Source: Kuafuiihalomonas sp964473255 (GTDB lineage: Bacteria > Myxococcota > Kuafuiibacteriia > Kuafuiibacteriales > Kuafuiibacteriaceae). From it: a stretch of DNA of 64,000 nucleotides. The stretch lies in the NCBI GenBank assembly GCA_964473255.1, contig CAYYOT010000007.1:1-64000 (forward strand). The letters are read 5' to 3'. The position numbers and the translations under genes are program-made. Below, piece after piece: positions 1 to 8,173 of the stretch. How positions within the stretch are numbered: the stretch's first letter is position 1; every line of letters starts with the position of its first letter. The notes beneath the pieces are model-generated. The model had not been told where the DNA came from. It saw nothing but the letters and a program-made list of their open reading frames with translations, and ran no database searches.

Positions 1-1
1 G

Positions 2-766
2 TCCCACGTCATCAACTACGCGCTGCCGGAGTTTACCGAGGTCTATCTGCACCGCGTCGGTCGAACGGGTCGAGCGGGCAAGAAGGGTACCGCGGTCTCT
101 CTGGTCAGCGGGCGAGACGAGATCACGTTCACGCAGCTGGAGCGCGACTTCAACGTCGACTTCGAGACCCGCGAGCTCCCGGACTACGGCGAGATCATGC
201 GCAAACAGGCCGAGCGAGTCGTCGGCGATCTGACCAAGCTTGCGCGGGACACCGAGCTCACGTCCTTCGTCCGCCTAGCCAAGCACATGGTTTCGGTCGA
301 CTCATCGGTGGAGGCGATCGCCTATCTCCTCAAGAATCACTTCCTTCAGCTGGAAGAGGAACGCGCTCGCGACCCGCTGAGTCGCGTCGAGTCCGGTGAG
401 CCGCCCGCGCCGGAGCCTCCCGCCGACGAGGAAGACCGAGGTCGGGCCCGCAAGAAAACCAAGCGTCGCCGAGTCCGCGGGGAACGTGGATCGGACAAGG
501 ATGAAGCCAAGGAGCTTCTCAACGAAGGGCTGCGCCTCTTCGTCAATCGTGGGCAGATCGACGGGTACGACGAGTCCAAGATCCGGAGCTTGATGATCGA
601 GATTTCGGGACAGGAGGAGGGGATCGGCCGCATCCAGGTGCGTCGAACCCACGCCTTCGTCGAAGTCACCCCGGAGGTCTCGGAGCCCGCCCTGCGCGCA
701 GCGGCCGAAGGCATCGAGCGAGAAGATAAGCCCGTGACCGTCGAGCCGGCTCACACGAGAGGCTGA
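2..766 (+). CDS. DEAD-box RNA helicase, C-terminal part (5' truncated by window edge)
   Basis: The reading frame is open from the first bases, so the N-terminal ATPase core lies outside the window. The visible 254 residues begin inside RecA-like domain 2. Helicase motif VI is clear (HRVGRTGRAGKKG, roughly visible residues 18-30), followed by the usual SLVSGRDE strand. A charged linker with basic patches (KKTKRRRVRGER) leads to a C-terminal domain from about residue 165 that resembles the DbpA/CsdA RNA-binding fold (GQIDGYDESKIRSLMIE, then HAFVEV). Such enzymes unwind short RNA duplexes in ribosome assembly or at low temperature. An internal ATG at 197 is not the start because motif VI lies upstream of it. 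Family is confident; whether it is a CsdA/DeaD or DbpA orthologue cannot be decided without the N-terminus. Confidence 0.9.
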   Translation, partial: SHVINYALPEFTEVYLHRVGRTGRAGKKGTAVSLVSGRDEITFTQLERDFNVDFETRELPDYGEIMRKQAERVVGDLTKLARDTELTSFVRLAKHMVSVDSSVEAIAYLLKNHFLQLEEERARDPLSRVESGEPPAPEPPADEEDRGRARKKTKRRRVRGERGSDKDEAKELLNEGLRLFVNRGQIDGYDESKIRSLMIEISGQEEGIGRIQVRRTHAFVEVTPEVSEPALRAAAEGIEREDKPVTVEPAHTRG

Positions 767-768
767 CG

Positions 769-1443
769 ATGGCCTACGCTCGGCGCCGCCGGACGCGTGC
801 ACTCCCCCAGACGGCAACCAAGGCCGAGGCAGCCATGGTCGACCGACTTCGAACGCTCGAAGAGGGAACGAAGCGCTACGAGGTTCTCCACACCGCTCTC
901 GAGTTCAAACGCTCATGGTTTCGGCTCGCCCGACACCTGGTCGACGTTCGCGACGGGACCATGTTTGCCGAGTGGGGCTACAAGAACTTCGAAGCGTACG
1001 CCTTGCACGAGCTCCACTTGCGGCGCGAGACCACGCAGAAGCTCGTCCGCTCCTTCGAGTTCCTGTCGGCTCACGAGCGACCGACCCTACGGGCCGTCGA
1101 GGACGCAGAAGATCAGGGCCAGATGGTGCCCCTACCGAGCTATCAAGCCTTGGACATTCTCGCCGAGGCGCGACAGAACCCGTACCTTTCGGACGCCGAC
1201 TACCGGGACCTGCGAGACCGGGTGTTTCAGGAAGACCCACCGCCGGGACAGCTCCGAAAGACGCTCAAGGAGCGAGCGCCGGCTCCGGTGGAGGCCGCTC
1301 CCGACGGTGAGGCTCGCCTGCGCAAGTGTCTGACGCTCGCCGAGCGGCTGTACGGTCTGCTGTTGGAGGAGGATGTTCCCGCACCCATCACGACCTCGGT
1401 CGAAAAGGCCCTGGGCGGATTGCGACGCCTCCTCGAGGACTGA
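769..1443 (+). CDS. Conserved-looking hypothetical protein, 224 aa
   Basis: The ATG lies 2 bases after the helicase stop, so it is probably co-transcribed with it. The protein is soluble, charged and mainly helical, with no signal peptide or membrane segment. The middle part (about residues 45-110) contains an aromatic-rich helical stretch (SWFRLARHLVDV, WGYKNFEAYALHEL) that could be a DNA-binding or scaffold helix bundle. The last third has a leucine-rich helix (ERLYGLLLEED) suitable for oligomerisation. I do not recognise a named family. Coding status is supported by strong third-position GC, the tight spacing and the absence of a competing gene. Confidence 0.75.
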   Translation: MAYARRRRTRALPQTATKAEAAMVDRLRTLEEGTKRYEVLHTALEFKRSWFRLARHLVDVRDGTMFAEWGYKNFEAYALHELHLRRETTQKLVRSFEFLSAHERPTLRAVEDAEDQGQMVPLPSYQALDILAEARQNPYLSDADYRDLRDRVFQEDPPPGQLRKTLKERAPAPVEAAPDGEARLRKCLTLAERLYGLLLEEDVPAPITTSVEKALGGLRRLLED

Positions 1444-1484
1444 AACTCGTGCGTTTGGCGGGATTCCCATAGACTGGCGCCCGT

Positions 1485-2669
1485 ATGGACGGCGCTGCGT
1501 CCACGACCCCGCCGATCATCGATCGGCTGAGGGAACCCGAGTGTCGAGAGCTTACCGTGTTCCCGGATGGGACCGTCTGGTGGCGGGACCAAGCCGGAAC
1601 CACCCGGGAGCAGCTCGAGCTGTTGCGCTACGCCGCCTGGTGGGCCGAGGTCACCGACAAGCCGTCCACCATCGAGTTCGAAGGAAGCCGGTTCGCCGGG
1701 GAGGTCATCGATACCCTGGATGGTCCGGCCGTTCGCTGGCGGAGGACCTGCGACGCGATGTCCGACCTTCGGCGCCTACAGCAGGTCGGTGAGATGCTCC
1801 CCGAGATTCGCGTCAGCGTAGAGAGCTCGATCGCCGTCCGCGAGAGTCTGGTGATGTCCACGCCCAACGACCGCTACGGAGGCACACTCCTCGCCGCGAT
1901 CGTGAAGGCCTGGGACGCGGTCGGGGTCGCATGGGTCCTCCCCGCCCGCCCGTCGGTCGCCGCGCTGGAGGACGCCTTGCGCCTGCGACCCGACGTCATC
2001 GTGGTCGAGCATCCAGGGCCGAGGGTGTGGGCGCGACTGGCGGAGACCACGGTCCCCCTGCTCCTCCGCTTTCAGGCGCCGAGTGCGGACAAGGTCGTGC
2101 GTCGGTTGGTCGCTTGGACGGCCCGCAGCCAAGGTGTCAGTCTCGAAGTCGCCGCCGAGACCGTCGCCGGCCGGCTCGACTTCGTGCTCGAGGAACGGCT
2201 GGACGGCAGCGGTCGGGGTCTTTGGCGCCTGGCCTCCGGAGGCCCGCTTCGCGTCGAGTTCGTCGCGGGAACCCGGGCACCCTTGGCTGCCCATCGCGCT
2301 TCGACCGGCGTGCGAGACCTGGACCCGGTCCACTCGACCGCGTCGACCAACCCCTCGCTCCCGCGCATCAAGCGTCCCCCGAATCTGGAAAACCGACCGT
2401 CTTCGCAGCTGTTCGCCGAGATGCAGTCGCCGACGAGAACGATCTCCACCTCCGCTTCGACTCCCGACCTGGGGTCGTCTGACGGACTCGCCGAGTCCGA
2501 GGCGGCCTCCGAGGAGCGGGCGCCGTCCGAAGCCCGACGCACCCGGGACCTCGCGGCGGCGGAGCTCGCGCCGTCCGATCTTGCCGACGACGCTGCGGAC
2601 CCGACCGACGACTTCGATCGGACTCGAGAGCTGGCCGAGCCGCCGCCGCGCGAAGGCCCAACCGACTGA
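1485..2669 (+). CDS. Protein with a degenerate GspE/PilT-like ATPase core and a long acidic tail, 394 aa
   Basis: Residues about 100-260 resemble the RecA core of type II secretion/type IV pilus ATPases: the string ALRLRPDVIVVEHPGPRVW matches the place of the Walker B region (ALRQDPDVILVGEIRD) and a later AAETVAGRL matches the SLRGVVAQRL helix. However, the expected Walker A (GPTGSGKTT) is replaced by STPNDRYGGT, and the Walker B/GEIRD acid run is EHPGP, so nucleotide hydrolysis is unlikely. Residues about 270-394 are low complexity, rich in Ser, Pro, Glu and Asp, and probably disordered. A TAGACT hexamer 9 bases before the ATG may be a -10 box. The assignment rests on motif layout only and could be wrong. 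Confidence 0.6.
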   Translation: MDGAASTTPPIIDRLREPECRELTVFPDGTVWWRDQAGTTREQLELLRYAAWWAEVTDKPSTIEFEGSRFAGEVIDTLDGPAVRWRRTCDAMSDLRRLQQVGEMLPEIRVSVESSIAVRESLVMSTPNDRYGGTLLAAIVKAWDAVGVAWVLPARPSVAALEDALRLRPDVIVVEHPGPRVWARLAETTVPLLLRFQAPSADKVVRRLVAWTARSQGVSLEVAAETVAGRLDFVLEERLDGSGRGLWRLASGGPLRVEFVAGTRAPLAAHRASTGVRDLDPVHSTASTNPSLPRIKRPPNLENRPSSQLFAEMQSPTRTISTSASTPDLGSSDGLAESEAASEERAPSEARRTRDLAAAELAPSDLADDAADPTDDFDRTRELAEPPPREGPTD

Positions 2670-2670
2670 C

Positions 2671-4002
2671 GTGCTCGCCCGCTTCGGACAGCGTCTCGAC
2701 CGGGTCTTTCAGCGCATCACGCCGGATCCGTTCGTCGTCGCCGTCCTCTTGTCGGGCGTGGTCTTGACGGCGGGCTGGGCCTGGACCGGGTCGGTGTTGA
2801 CCGTCATCGATGCATGGCAGGCGCGTTTTTGGGGGCTGCTCTCCTTCGGTATGCAGATGTGTCTGGTCCTGGTCACCGGCCACGCGCTGGCCGTCTCGCC
2901 TCCGATGCGTCGAGCGCTGCGCTGGCTGGCCGACCGTCCCCAAAGCGGACCCGCAGCCGCGGCCCTGGTCGCGGCGGTCAGCGTCGCGCTCAGTCTGCTC
3001 AATTGGGGACTCTGTATCGTGGGCGGTGCGCTGCTGGCTCGTGAGGTCGGCCGGTCGTGTCGGGAGCGCGCGGTCGCCGTCCACTATCCGCTCATCGCGG
3101 CTTGCGGCTACGTGGGCATGATGACCTGGCACGGGGGCTTTTCTGGCTCGGCCCCGCTGAAGATGACGACCCGCCCCGACCTTCTCGAGCTCTTGGGGCC
3201 GGGCCTCGGGAGTAGCGTCGAGCCGGTGCCGCTGCAGGACACGTTGCTCAGCGGTCTGAACCTGGGGGCGAGCCTGGGCGCGTTGGTTTGGATTCCGTTG
3301 GTCATGTACATGCTCGCGCCTCAGCGTGACGCGCGCCCTTTCGATCCGGCGCTCTCGCCGGTTGCGGAAGAAGACGACGCGACGCGAAGCTGGCAAGACC
3401 ATCCACTGATCACCGGAGTCATCGTCGTCCCCTTGGTCTTCGCGGTCGTCGTGGTTCTGCAGCAGCGGGGGATCGGTCGGTTGGACCCGAATGTCGTGAA
3501 CCTCATGCTCCTGACGTCGGGGCTCGCCCTCCATGGCTCGGTGCGTAGGTACGCGCGAGCCGCGGCCCGAGCCACCTCGGGCTGCAGCGGGATCATTCTG
3601 CAGTTTCCCCTGTACGCCGGGATCATGGGGGTGATGACCACAACGGGGATGGCCGAACACTTGGCACGTTCGGCGACGGAGTCGACTTCGCCGCGGGGGT
3701 TCGTCCTGTTCACGTTCCTCTCCGCGGGCCTCGTGAACCTCTTCGTTCCCAGCGGCGGAGGACAGTGGGCCGTCCAGGGCCCGATCGCGGTCGAGGCGGG
3801 CGCATCTTTGGGCGTGCCGCTCGGTTCGGTCGTGATGGCCGTCGCATACGGCGACCAGTGGACCAACATGCTGCAGCCGTTTTGGGCTCTACCTCTGCTC
3901 GGGATCACCGGCGTTCGAGCCGGCGAGATCATCGGGTACACCTTCGTGGTTTTGCTCGCTGGCTTCGTCTGGTTCGCGCTCTGCCTCTTGCTCTTGGGAT
4001 GA
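2671..4002 (+). CDS. Short-chain fatty acid transporter, AtoE family, 443 aa
   Basis: This is an inner-membrane protein with about ten hydrophobic segments. The family signature is plain: TPDPFVVAVLL near the N-terminus, FGMQMCLVLVTGHALAVSPP, LLNWGLCIVGGALLAREV, WHGGFSGSAPLK and VPSGGGQWAVQGP near the C-terminus, all characteristic of the SCFA_trans/AtoE family that imports acetoacetate or short-chain fatty acids. The GTG at 2671 is chosen because it lies one base after the preceding stop and starts the conserved domain directly; the same frame is open far upstream but that part lies antisense-like inside the previous gene. Length fits the family (about 440 residues). It is probably translated with the upstream gene, although a functional link is not obvious. 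Confidence 0.9.
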   Translation: MLARFGQRLDRVFQRITPDPFVVAVLLSGVVLTAGWAWTGSVLTVIDAWQARFWGLLSFGMQMCLVLVTGHALAVSPPMRRALRWLADRPQSGPAAAALVAAVSVALSLLNWGLCIVGGALLAREVGRSCRERAVAVHYPLIAACGYVGMMTWHGGFSGSAPLKMTTRPDLLELLGPGLGSSVEPVPLQDTLLSGLNLGASLGALVWIPLVMYMLAPQRDARPFDPALSPVAEEDDATRSWQDHPLITGVIVVPLVFAVVVVLQQRGIGRLDPNVVNLMLLTSGLALHGSVRRYARAAARATSGCSGIILQFPLYAGIMGVMTTTGMAEHLARSATESTSPRGFVLFTFLSAGLVNLFVPSGGGQWAVQGPIAVEAGASLGVPLGSVVMAVAYGDQWTNMLQPFWALPLLGITGVRAGEIIGYTFVVLLAGFVWFALCLLLLG

Positions 4003-4052
4003 GGTGGAAGTTTCGTCGGAGGTAGGCGGTTCTAGTCGGCCGCGTTTTCTCG

Positions 4053-4739
4053 ATGACGTCCTCCGCGCAGCCCACCGACCTGGGACCGGTGACCAACCTT
4101 CTCCTCGGGTACGGATTCGTCCGTCGTGGTCCGTGTTTCGTGCGCAGAAAGGGCTCGATGACCGAGATGGTCGAGCCGCAGACGGCGGTCTACGCCGCTC
4201 GAATGACCCTCAACCTCGGACTCGGGCTGACGACCCTGGCGCCCGCGCTGCCGTGGGACGGGGGTCGGGATGCTCTCGTCCCCAGCGCTCATCGGTGGAT
4301 TCGGATCGGGCGGGTCATGCCCGGAGCCCGCGACCGCTGGTGGGACCTGACGACGGATCGTCACGAGGCGTACGCCGACATGGCGGAAGCCTTGGTGCGC
4401 CACGGACTGCCTTGGCTGTCCCGTGAAAGCGAACCGGATGCATTCTTGGCTTTCGCCGAAGCGCGCCGGGCTCGCTCCCGGTCGGAGGTCAATCCTCATG
4501 GGGGCTTCGACGAGCTACGTCTGTGCGTCGCCGTCCACTGCTGGCGAGGCGAGTCGAAGAGCGCCCGGCGCCTGCTGCCCCATGTCGAGCAGGCCTGGCG
4601 GGTCGAGCGACCCCGTCTGCAGCATGCCCGGCTGGACTTCAGCGCTTCTCAGTCGCTCGACCTCAAGCCGGAGGAGGTCCCGGACCTCCTGGACGAGCTC
4701 CGGCGGTTGGTCGAGGCGTCTAGCGCGACCGAGGGCTGA
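4053..4739 (+). CDS. Hypothetical protein, possibly DUF4304-like, 228 aa
   Basis: Soluble protein without signal peptide. The start (NLLLGYGFVRRGPCFVRRKGSM) followed by YAARMTLNLGLGL resembles the fold of DUF4304-type proteins, in which a 'GF+RRG..F.R' strand-helix is followed by a 'v.lN.gv' strand, but the similarity is weak and I treat it as a hint. The second half is helical with many Arg and Glu residues. The 3' end overlaps the convergent gene at 4720-5430 by 20 bases. There is a 50-base gap to the transporter upstream with no obvious terminator. Confidence 0.65.
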   Translation: MTSSAQPTDLGPVTNLLLGYGFVRRGPCFVRRKGSMTEMVEPQTAVYAARMTLNLGLGLTTLAPALPWDGGRDALVPSAHRWIRIGRVMPGARDRWWDLTTDRHEAYADMAEALVRHGLPWLSRESEPDAFLAFAEARRARSRSEVNPHGGFDELRLCVAVHCWRGESKSARRLLPHVEQAWRVERPRLQHARLDFSASQSLDLKPEEVPDLLDELRRLVEASSATEG

Positions 4740-5430
4740 TCGGCTTACCCCACCACGGACGTACGGGGGGGTCGACGGCGGGAGACCGTTCGGCTTCCGC
4801 CTTTCGGCGAGCCTCGTCAACGACCTCGGGTGTGATCAGGAGGTTTCGGTTTTTGTCCCAGGCCACCGTGCGGGCGAAGCCGACCCAGCGCAGCTTCTCG
4901 TCGAACACGGGCATCCCGAGCTGGAGGATCAGCGAGACCGTAGGCAAACCTTCATGCTCGGGTCGATATCCCGGGTCGGTGATGACGCCGGACATCGCCG
5001 TGGCTTCGTCCGTCGTCGCAACGAGCGCGAAGACGGGAGCATCCATCTCCCTAGCTTCGGCCGATAACGGTTCGGAAACGGTCAATCCGATCGTGGAAAG
5101 AGGCTTTGGCGTCGCGAGGACGGCTACCCTGTGCTCGGGATCGATCACGTCCACCGCGGCCGAAAGTCTTCCTCCCGGTCCCGCGATCCGGAGGGCCCTA
5201 TGGTCTTCGAGGAGCTGGGCAACGCAGGCCACGCGGTCCGGGGTCAGTGGAATTCCGTAGACCAGGCGCTCCTCGGGTCGCAGTGGCTCGTCCTCGTTCG
5301 GAATGAGCTCGACCTCGATGACGGCCACGCGGGCCTTGAGGAGGCCGGCGAGCCGGTCGAGGTCGCTCGTGCTGAGGGGGTCGATCTCGACCTGGGCCGT
5401 TGCCAGCAGCGCGAGCAGAAGCGGAGGCAT
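4720..5430 (-). CDS. Secreted trypsin-fold-like protein lacking the catalytic triad, 236 aa
   Basis: The ATG at 5430 gives a short hydrophobic N-terminus (MPPLLLALLATAQ) that looks like a signal peptide; the frame is open upstream, but that segment reads as noise inside the Fic gene's 3' flank. The body follows the strand order of HtrA/trypsin-like domains: a VIDPEHRVAVLAT strand, SEPLSAEAREMDAPVFAL, SGVITDPGY and QLGMPVFDEKLRWVGFA. In the last piece GMPVFDE stands where active proteases have GNSGGPLFD, so the nucleophile Ser is missing, and no His or Asp is placed as a triad. It is therefore probably a binding protein or relic. It lies 19 bases downstream of the Fic-fold gene on the same strand. 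Confidence 0.6.
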   Translation of the reverse strand: MPPLLLALLATAQVEIDPLSTSDLDRLAGLLKARVAVIEVELIPNEDEPLRPEERLVYGIPLTPDRVACVAQLLEDHRALRIAGPGGRLSAAVDVIDPEHRVAVLATPKPLSTIGLTVSEPLSAEAREMDAPVFALVATTDEATAMSGVITDPGYRPEHEGLPTVSLILQLGMPVFDEKLRWVGFARTVAWDKNRNLLITPEVVDEARRKAEAERSPAVDPPVRPWWGKPISPRSR

Positions 5431-5449
5431 GGTGTCGGCCGAAGCCGGG

Positions 5450-6232
5450 TCAGGAAGCGACGGCCAGGCGTCGTACGCCCTTCTTCGCGCGTTCTTCGAG
5501 GATCTTCTCGATGAAGTCGGCACCGTAGTCGACGCACTGACTCATGGCTTCGTTGAGCAGCCTCTCCATTTCCTTCTTCGGTTGACGAAGGGTGTCGAAG
5601 TAGCGCTGCCGCTCCCGAGCGTGGAAGACGACCGGAAGGAAGCCGTGCCGAAGAAGGATGTAGTTCACCAGCATCCGACCGACCTTCCCGCTGTTCACGG
5701 CGTACGGGAAGATGCTCATGAATTCGTGGTGAAACAGCGAGGCGAACCGGACCGCGTCTTCGTCCTCGACCGGGTCGTTGTCCGCAGCCCAAGCCATGAG
5801 CTTGTTCAGTCGGGGGGCGATGTCCTCGGGCTGCGCGATGTCGTGGAAGTAGGTTCGGTGCAGCGGAATGTCTTTCCGGTAGCGGCCGACCTCGTATTTC
5901 GAGTCGTGGGAACCGAAGATCCCGTGAAATCGCAGGGCGAGCTCCATGGTGATGGGGCCGCCGCTCGGCGCCAGGCTTCGGACTTGGTCCATCGCCAGGC
6001 GGAAGTTCCGGATGGCCGGGTAGGTGTCGGCCGCGATGGGACGGCCCTTCAGACCGCTCGCGATCTCGGCATGAGTCAGGACGATGCCCTCGAGGGCGTT
6101 CTCGTGGTAAATCCAGGACATCTCGTAGCGATCGAGGAAGTCGCGCCAGATATCCGGGTGCTCCTGAGCGAGGTCCCGCAGATCCTCGGTTCGGTCATCG
6201 ATGTCCCGAACGCTCTCTTTCGTCATCACCAT
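5450..6232 (-). CDS. Fic-domain protein with degenerate active site, 260 aa
   Basis: The all-helical Fic fold is recognisable: an N-terminal helix with ENALEGIVLTHAEI (residues 44-57, compare S-x-x-IEGN-x-LT in many Fic proteins), then the core loop at FHHEFMSIFPYAVNSGKVGRM (167-187) and LLRHGFLPVVF. Active Fic AMPylases carry HPFxxGNGRxxR. Here the catalytic His is Phe175, the GNGR element is NSGK, and only the final GR is kept, so AMP transfer is unlikely. The inhibitory-helix glutamate (Glu48-Gly49) is kept. The ATG at 6232 is preceded by GGGGGAG at good Shine-Dalgarno distance. The leader carries several palindromes (described separately). Upstream on the same strand lies a patatin; downstream the protease-like gene. 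Confidence 0.85.
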   Translation of the reverse strand: MVMTKESVRDIDDRTEDLRDLAQEHPDIWRDFLDRYEMSWIYHENALEGIVLTHAEIASGLKGRPIAADTYPAIRNFRLAMDQVRSLAPSGGPITMELALRFHGIFGSHDSKYEVGRYRKDIPLHRTYFHDIAQPEDIAPRLNKLMAWAADNDPVEDEDAVRFASLFHHEFMSIFPYAVNSGKVGRMLVNYILLRHGFLPVVFHARERQRYFDTLRQPKKEMERLLNEAMSQCVDYGADFIEKILEERAKKGVRRLAVAS

Positions 6233-6245
6233 TTTAGCTCCCCCC

Positions 6246-6261
6246 TTTCAGACTTCTGAAA
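6246..6261 (-). promoter_or_regulatory. Inverted repeat in the fic leader
   Basis: TTTCAGA-CT-TCTGAAA, two perfect 7-base arms with a 2-base centre, ends 14 bases upstream of the fic start codon. It sits next to the ribosome-binding site, so it could be a repressor operator or an RNA hairpin that hides the start. Function is inferred from position and symmetry only. Confidence 0.45.
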
Positions 6262-6313
6262 AGACTGCCGAACGATTGTAGTGCTGAGTCGCTGCCAGCC
6301 CGACCCGATTCGT

Positions 6314-6351
6314 CAGCTATTGAATAGCGACCTACTTGTTGATCTGTCAAC
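6314..6351 (-). promoter_or_regulatory. Candidate sigma70 promoter with two overlapping palindromes, upstream of fic
   Basis: On the minus strand a perfect TTGACA (6350-6345) is followed after 18 bases by TATTCA (6326-6321). The -35 lies inside an inverted repeat GTTGA-N4-TCAAC (6338-6351) and the -10 lies inside a perfect inverted repeat GCTATT-G-AATAGC (6316-6328). Transcription would start near 6314, giving a leader of about 80 bases. The arrangement suggests control by a dimeric repressor. The rest of the 6233-6630 gap is less GC-rich than the flanking genes and holds no convincing gene; a 70-codon frame at 6281-6493 (+) looks random. Confidence 0.45.
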
Positions 6352-6630
6352 GGCCTCTCCCGCCTTCCATCATCCATCGAGACGAATTTCGATCCGTCCG
6401 ATCCTGATCCGCAGGCTAGCCTTCGTTTGCCGTATTCGCCTTGGAAAAGCCACTTTCTGGCTCGAATTCATATGGGCCAAAGTGGGAGCGTAGGCGCGGA
6501 TGGATCATGAAAGCGTGATGAAGGCCGCGATCGATGAACGCGTTCGAGGGCGCGCATCCCCAAGGAACTCTTTCCGTGTCGGTCGCGTGACACAAACGAC
6601 AACCCCATGGAGGTGCTCGCGAAAATCGTC

Positions 6631-8118
6631 TCAGGCGGAGATGCGATCGCGGAGATGAAGAGCGGGCAAGGGTTCGAGCATCTTCTGTAGATACGGCGAC
6701 TTACGAGACAACTCGTCCCGCGTATTTCGAAAGGCTTGCTCCACGTCACGTATCTGAGGAAGCACGGCGAGCGGGCCGGGCACGCGGCGTAGGGATAAGA
6801 TCGTGTGGGCGAAAGGACGATTGCGTCGGACGCTCTGCGCAGCGATCCGCTGGAGAGGTAGGAAGAGAAGATTGCGTCCGAGCACGGGTGCGAAACAGTC
6901 GAAGCCCAAAACGAAAGCGTTCCGGCTGACGACGGTGCCGCTCTGTACCATCTCCCAGGCGATCCTCGCCGGAACATTGGCCACCAGGCCCCCGTCGGCC
7001 AGGGCGTCGACGTTCTCTCGGAGCATGATCTCCGAAACCAACTGGTGCATTCGGCCATCGCTCCGGGTGATGTCGTACTGGATCACGGAGGGGAGGGCGG
7101 ACGAGAAGCCGACCGCATCGACTGCGTCGAAGCTGCGAGACAAGGGGTCGGCACCCAGGGCGATCGTTTGGAGCGCCCCTGGCCGGGAAATCAGTCGACC
7201 CAGCAATCGGGCGAGGCCCGAGATCATCTCCGTCACGTGGAGGAGGCGGCCCAGGGTTCCTCGGCGGAGCTGTCGAATCAGCTCTCGCTCGAAGGGGCGC
7301 ACCTCATCGACCGCCTCCCGCTGGAGCCCCGTCACGGCGCACGCGAACGGGATCCGGAGGTCCGAGATACGCATGGGAAGGCCGTCTTCACGAAGAAAGA
7401 ATCGCTCGACTCCGCTCCTCAGGTGCAGCTGTAGTGCGCCGGGGATCCCGTAGCGGGTGGGTCCATCGAGAAGACGAAAGACATCGGAGTAGCGGAGGCC
7501 CGAGGTCGCCATCCTGAGGTAGGCCTCGCGGTAGGTCCCATCGCGAGCGAAGAACAGCCCGAGCACCGACCCGATGCTCGTTCCAACGACCGCGTCCACC
7601 TCGAGCTGGAGCGACGACAGCAGCGATAGTGCGCCCAGGTGGGCGTAGCCGCATCCTCCGCCGCCGCCCAACGCCAGCACCAGCTTCTTCCGACACAGCT
7701 CCTCCTCCAGGCGAGCTACCGACAGCTCGCCCTGGTGGGCGGCGAGGATGTCGTCGATGACCCACCGGACCTGGGTCTGAAGCTCTTCGGCCTCGCGGCC
7801 GAGATGTCGCGGGTCGATATCGCCTCCGGCAGCGACCAGTCGATCGGCCACCGGACGAATTCGGTCACGGAACACGCCGAGCCGATGCCCCACGACGACA
7901 TCATGGTGGGTCTGCCGGATCACCCAGAGCCGGGCAACGTTCAAGGCCAGGCGGAGAGCCACCTCGTGCCGACGGGGCAGGCGGTCCGGCTTGCTGGACA
8001 GGGCCCGGACCAGTGAAACCTCCGCTTCGTCGAAGGGACGAACCTGGCGGTATCGCTCGGCCAGGTCCGAGCGTACGTCCGGCGGGACCGACACGGCCCG
8101 GACGCTAAGGCCCCGCAT
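6631..8118 (-). CDS. Patatin-like phospholipase, 495 aa
   Basis: A patatin domain spans about residues 145-430. The oxyanion region reads LALGGGGGCGYAHLGAL, the nucleophile elbow is GTSIGS and the catalytic Asp is in ADGGLVANVP, so the Ser-Asp dyad is intact. The usual Arg/Lys of the GGGxRG loop is Cys, which is unusual. An N-terminal helical domain of about 140 residues of unknown role precedes it. Family members hydrolyse membrane lipids and may act as toxins, defence effectors or housekeeping lipases. I chose the ATG at 8118 because a longer version (from 8247) would overlap the start of the divergent gene at 8174; the longer start has a purine-rich upstream stretch and cannot be excluded. 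A 398-base gap separates it from fic. Confidence 0.85.
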   Translation of the reverse strand: MRGLSVRAVSVPPDVRSDLAERYRQVRPFDEAEVSLVRALSSKPDRLPRRHEVALRLALNVARLWVIRQTHHDVVVGHRLGVFRDRIRPVADRLVAAGGDIDPRHLGREAEELQTQVRWVIDDILAAHQGELSVARLEEELCRKKLVLALGGGGGCGYAHLGALSLLSSLQLEVDAVVGTSIGSVLGLFFARDGTYREAYLRMATSGLRYSDVFRLLDGPTRYGIPGALQLHLRSGVERFFLREDGLPMRISDLRIPFACAVTGLQREAVDEVRPFERELIRQLRRGTLGRLLHVTEMISGLARLLGRLISRPGALQTIALGADPLSRSFDAVDAVGFSSALPSVIQYDITRSDGRMHQLVSEIMLRENVDALADGGLVANVPARIAWEMVQSGTVVSRNAFVLGFDCFAPVLGRNLLFLPLQRIAAQSVRRNRPFAHTILSLRRVPGPLAVLPQIRDVEQAFRNTRDELSRKSPYLQKMLEPLPALHLRDRISA

Positions 8119-8173
8119 GACGGGAAACAACCGCTCGATCGCTTCTCTTCTTCCGACCTGGTAACGGGCAACT

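Noticed and set aside
2368..3660. A 430-codon minus-strand frame opposite the fatty-acid transporter
   Set aside because: Opposite a clear transporter; low complexity, no start context.
6281..6493. A 70-codon plus-strand frame in the gap before fic
   Set aside because: It overlaps the candidate promoter and palindromes of fic, has no Shine-Dalgarno sequence and random composition.
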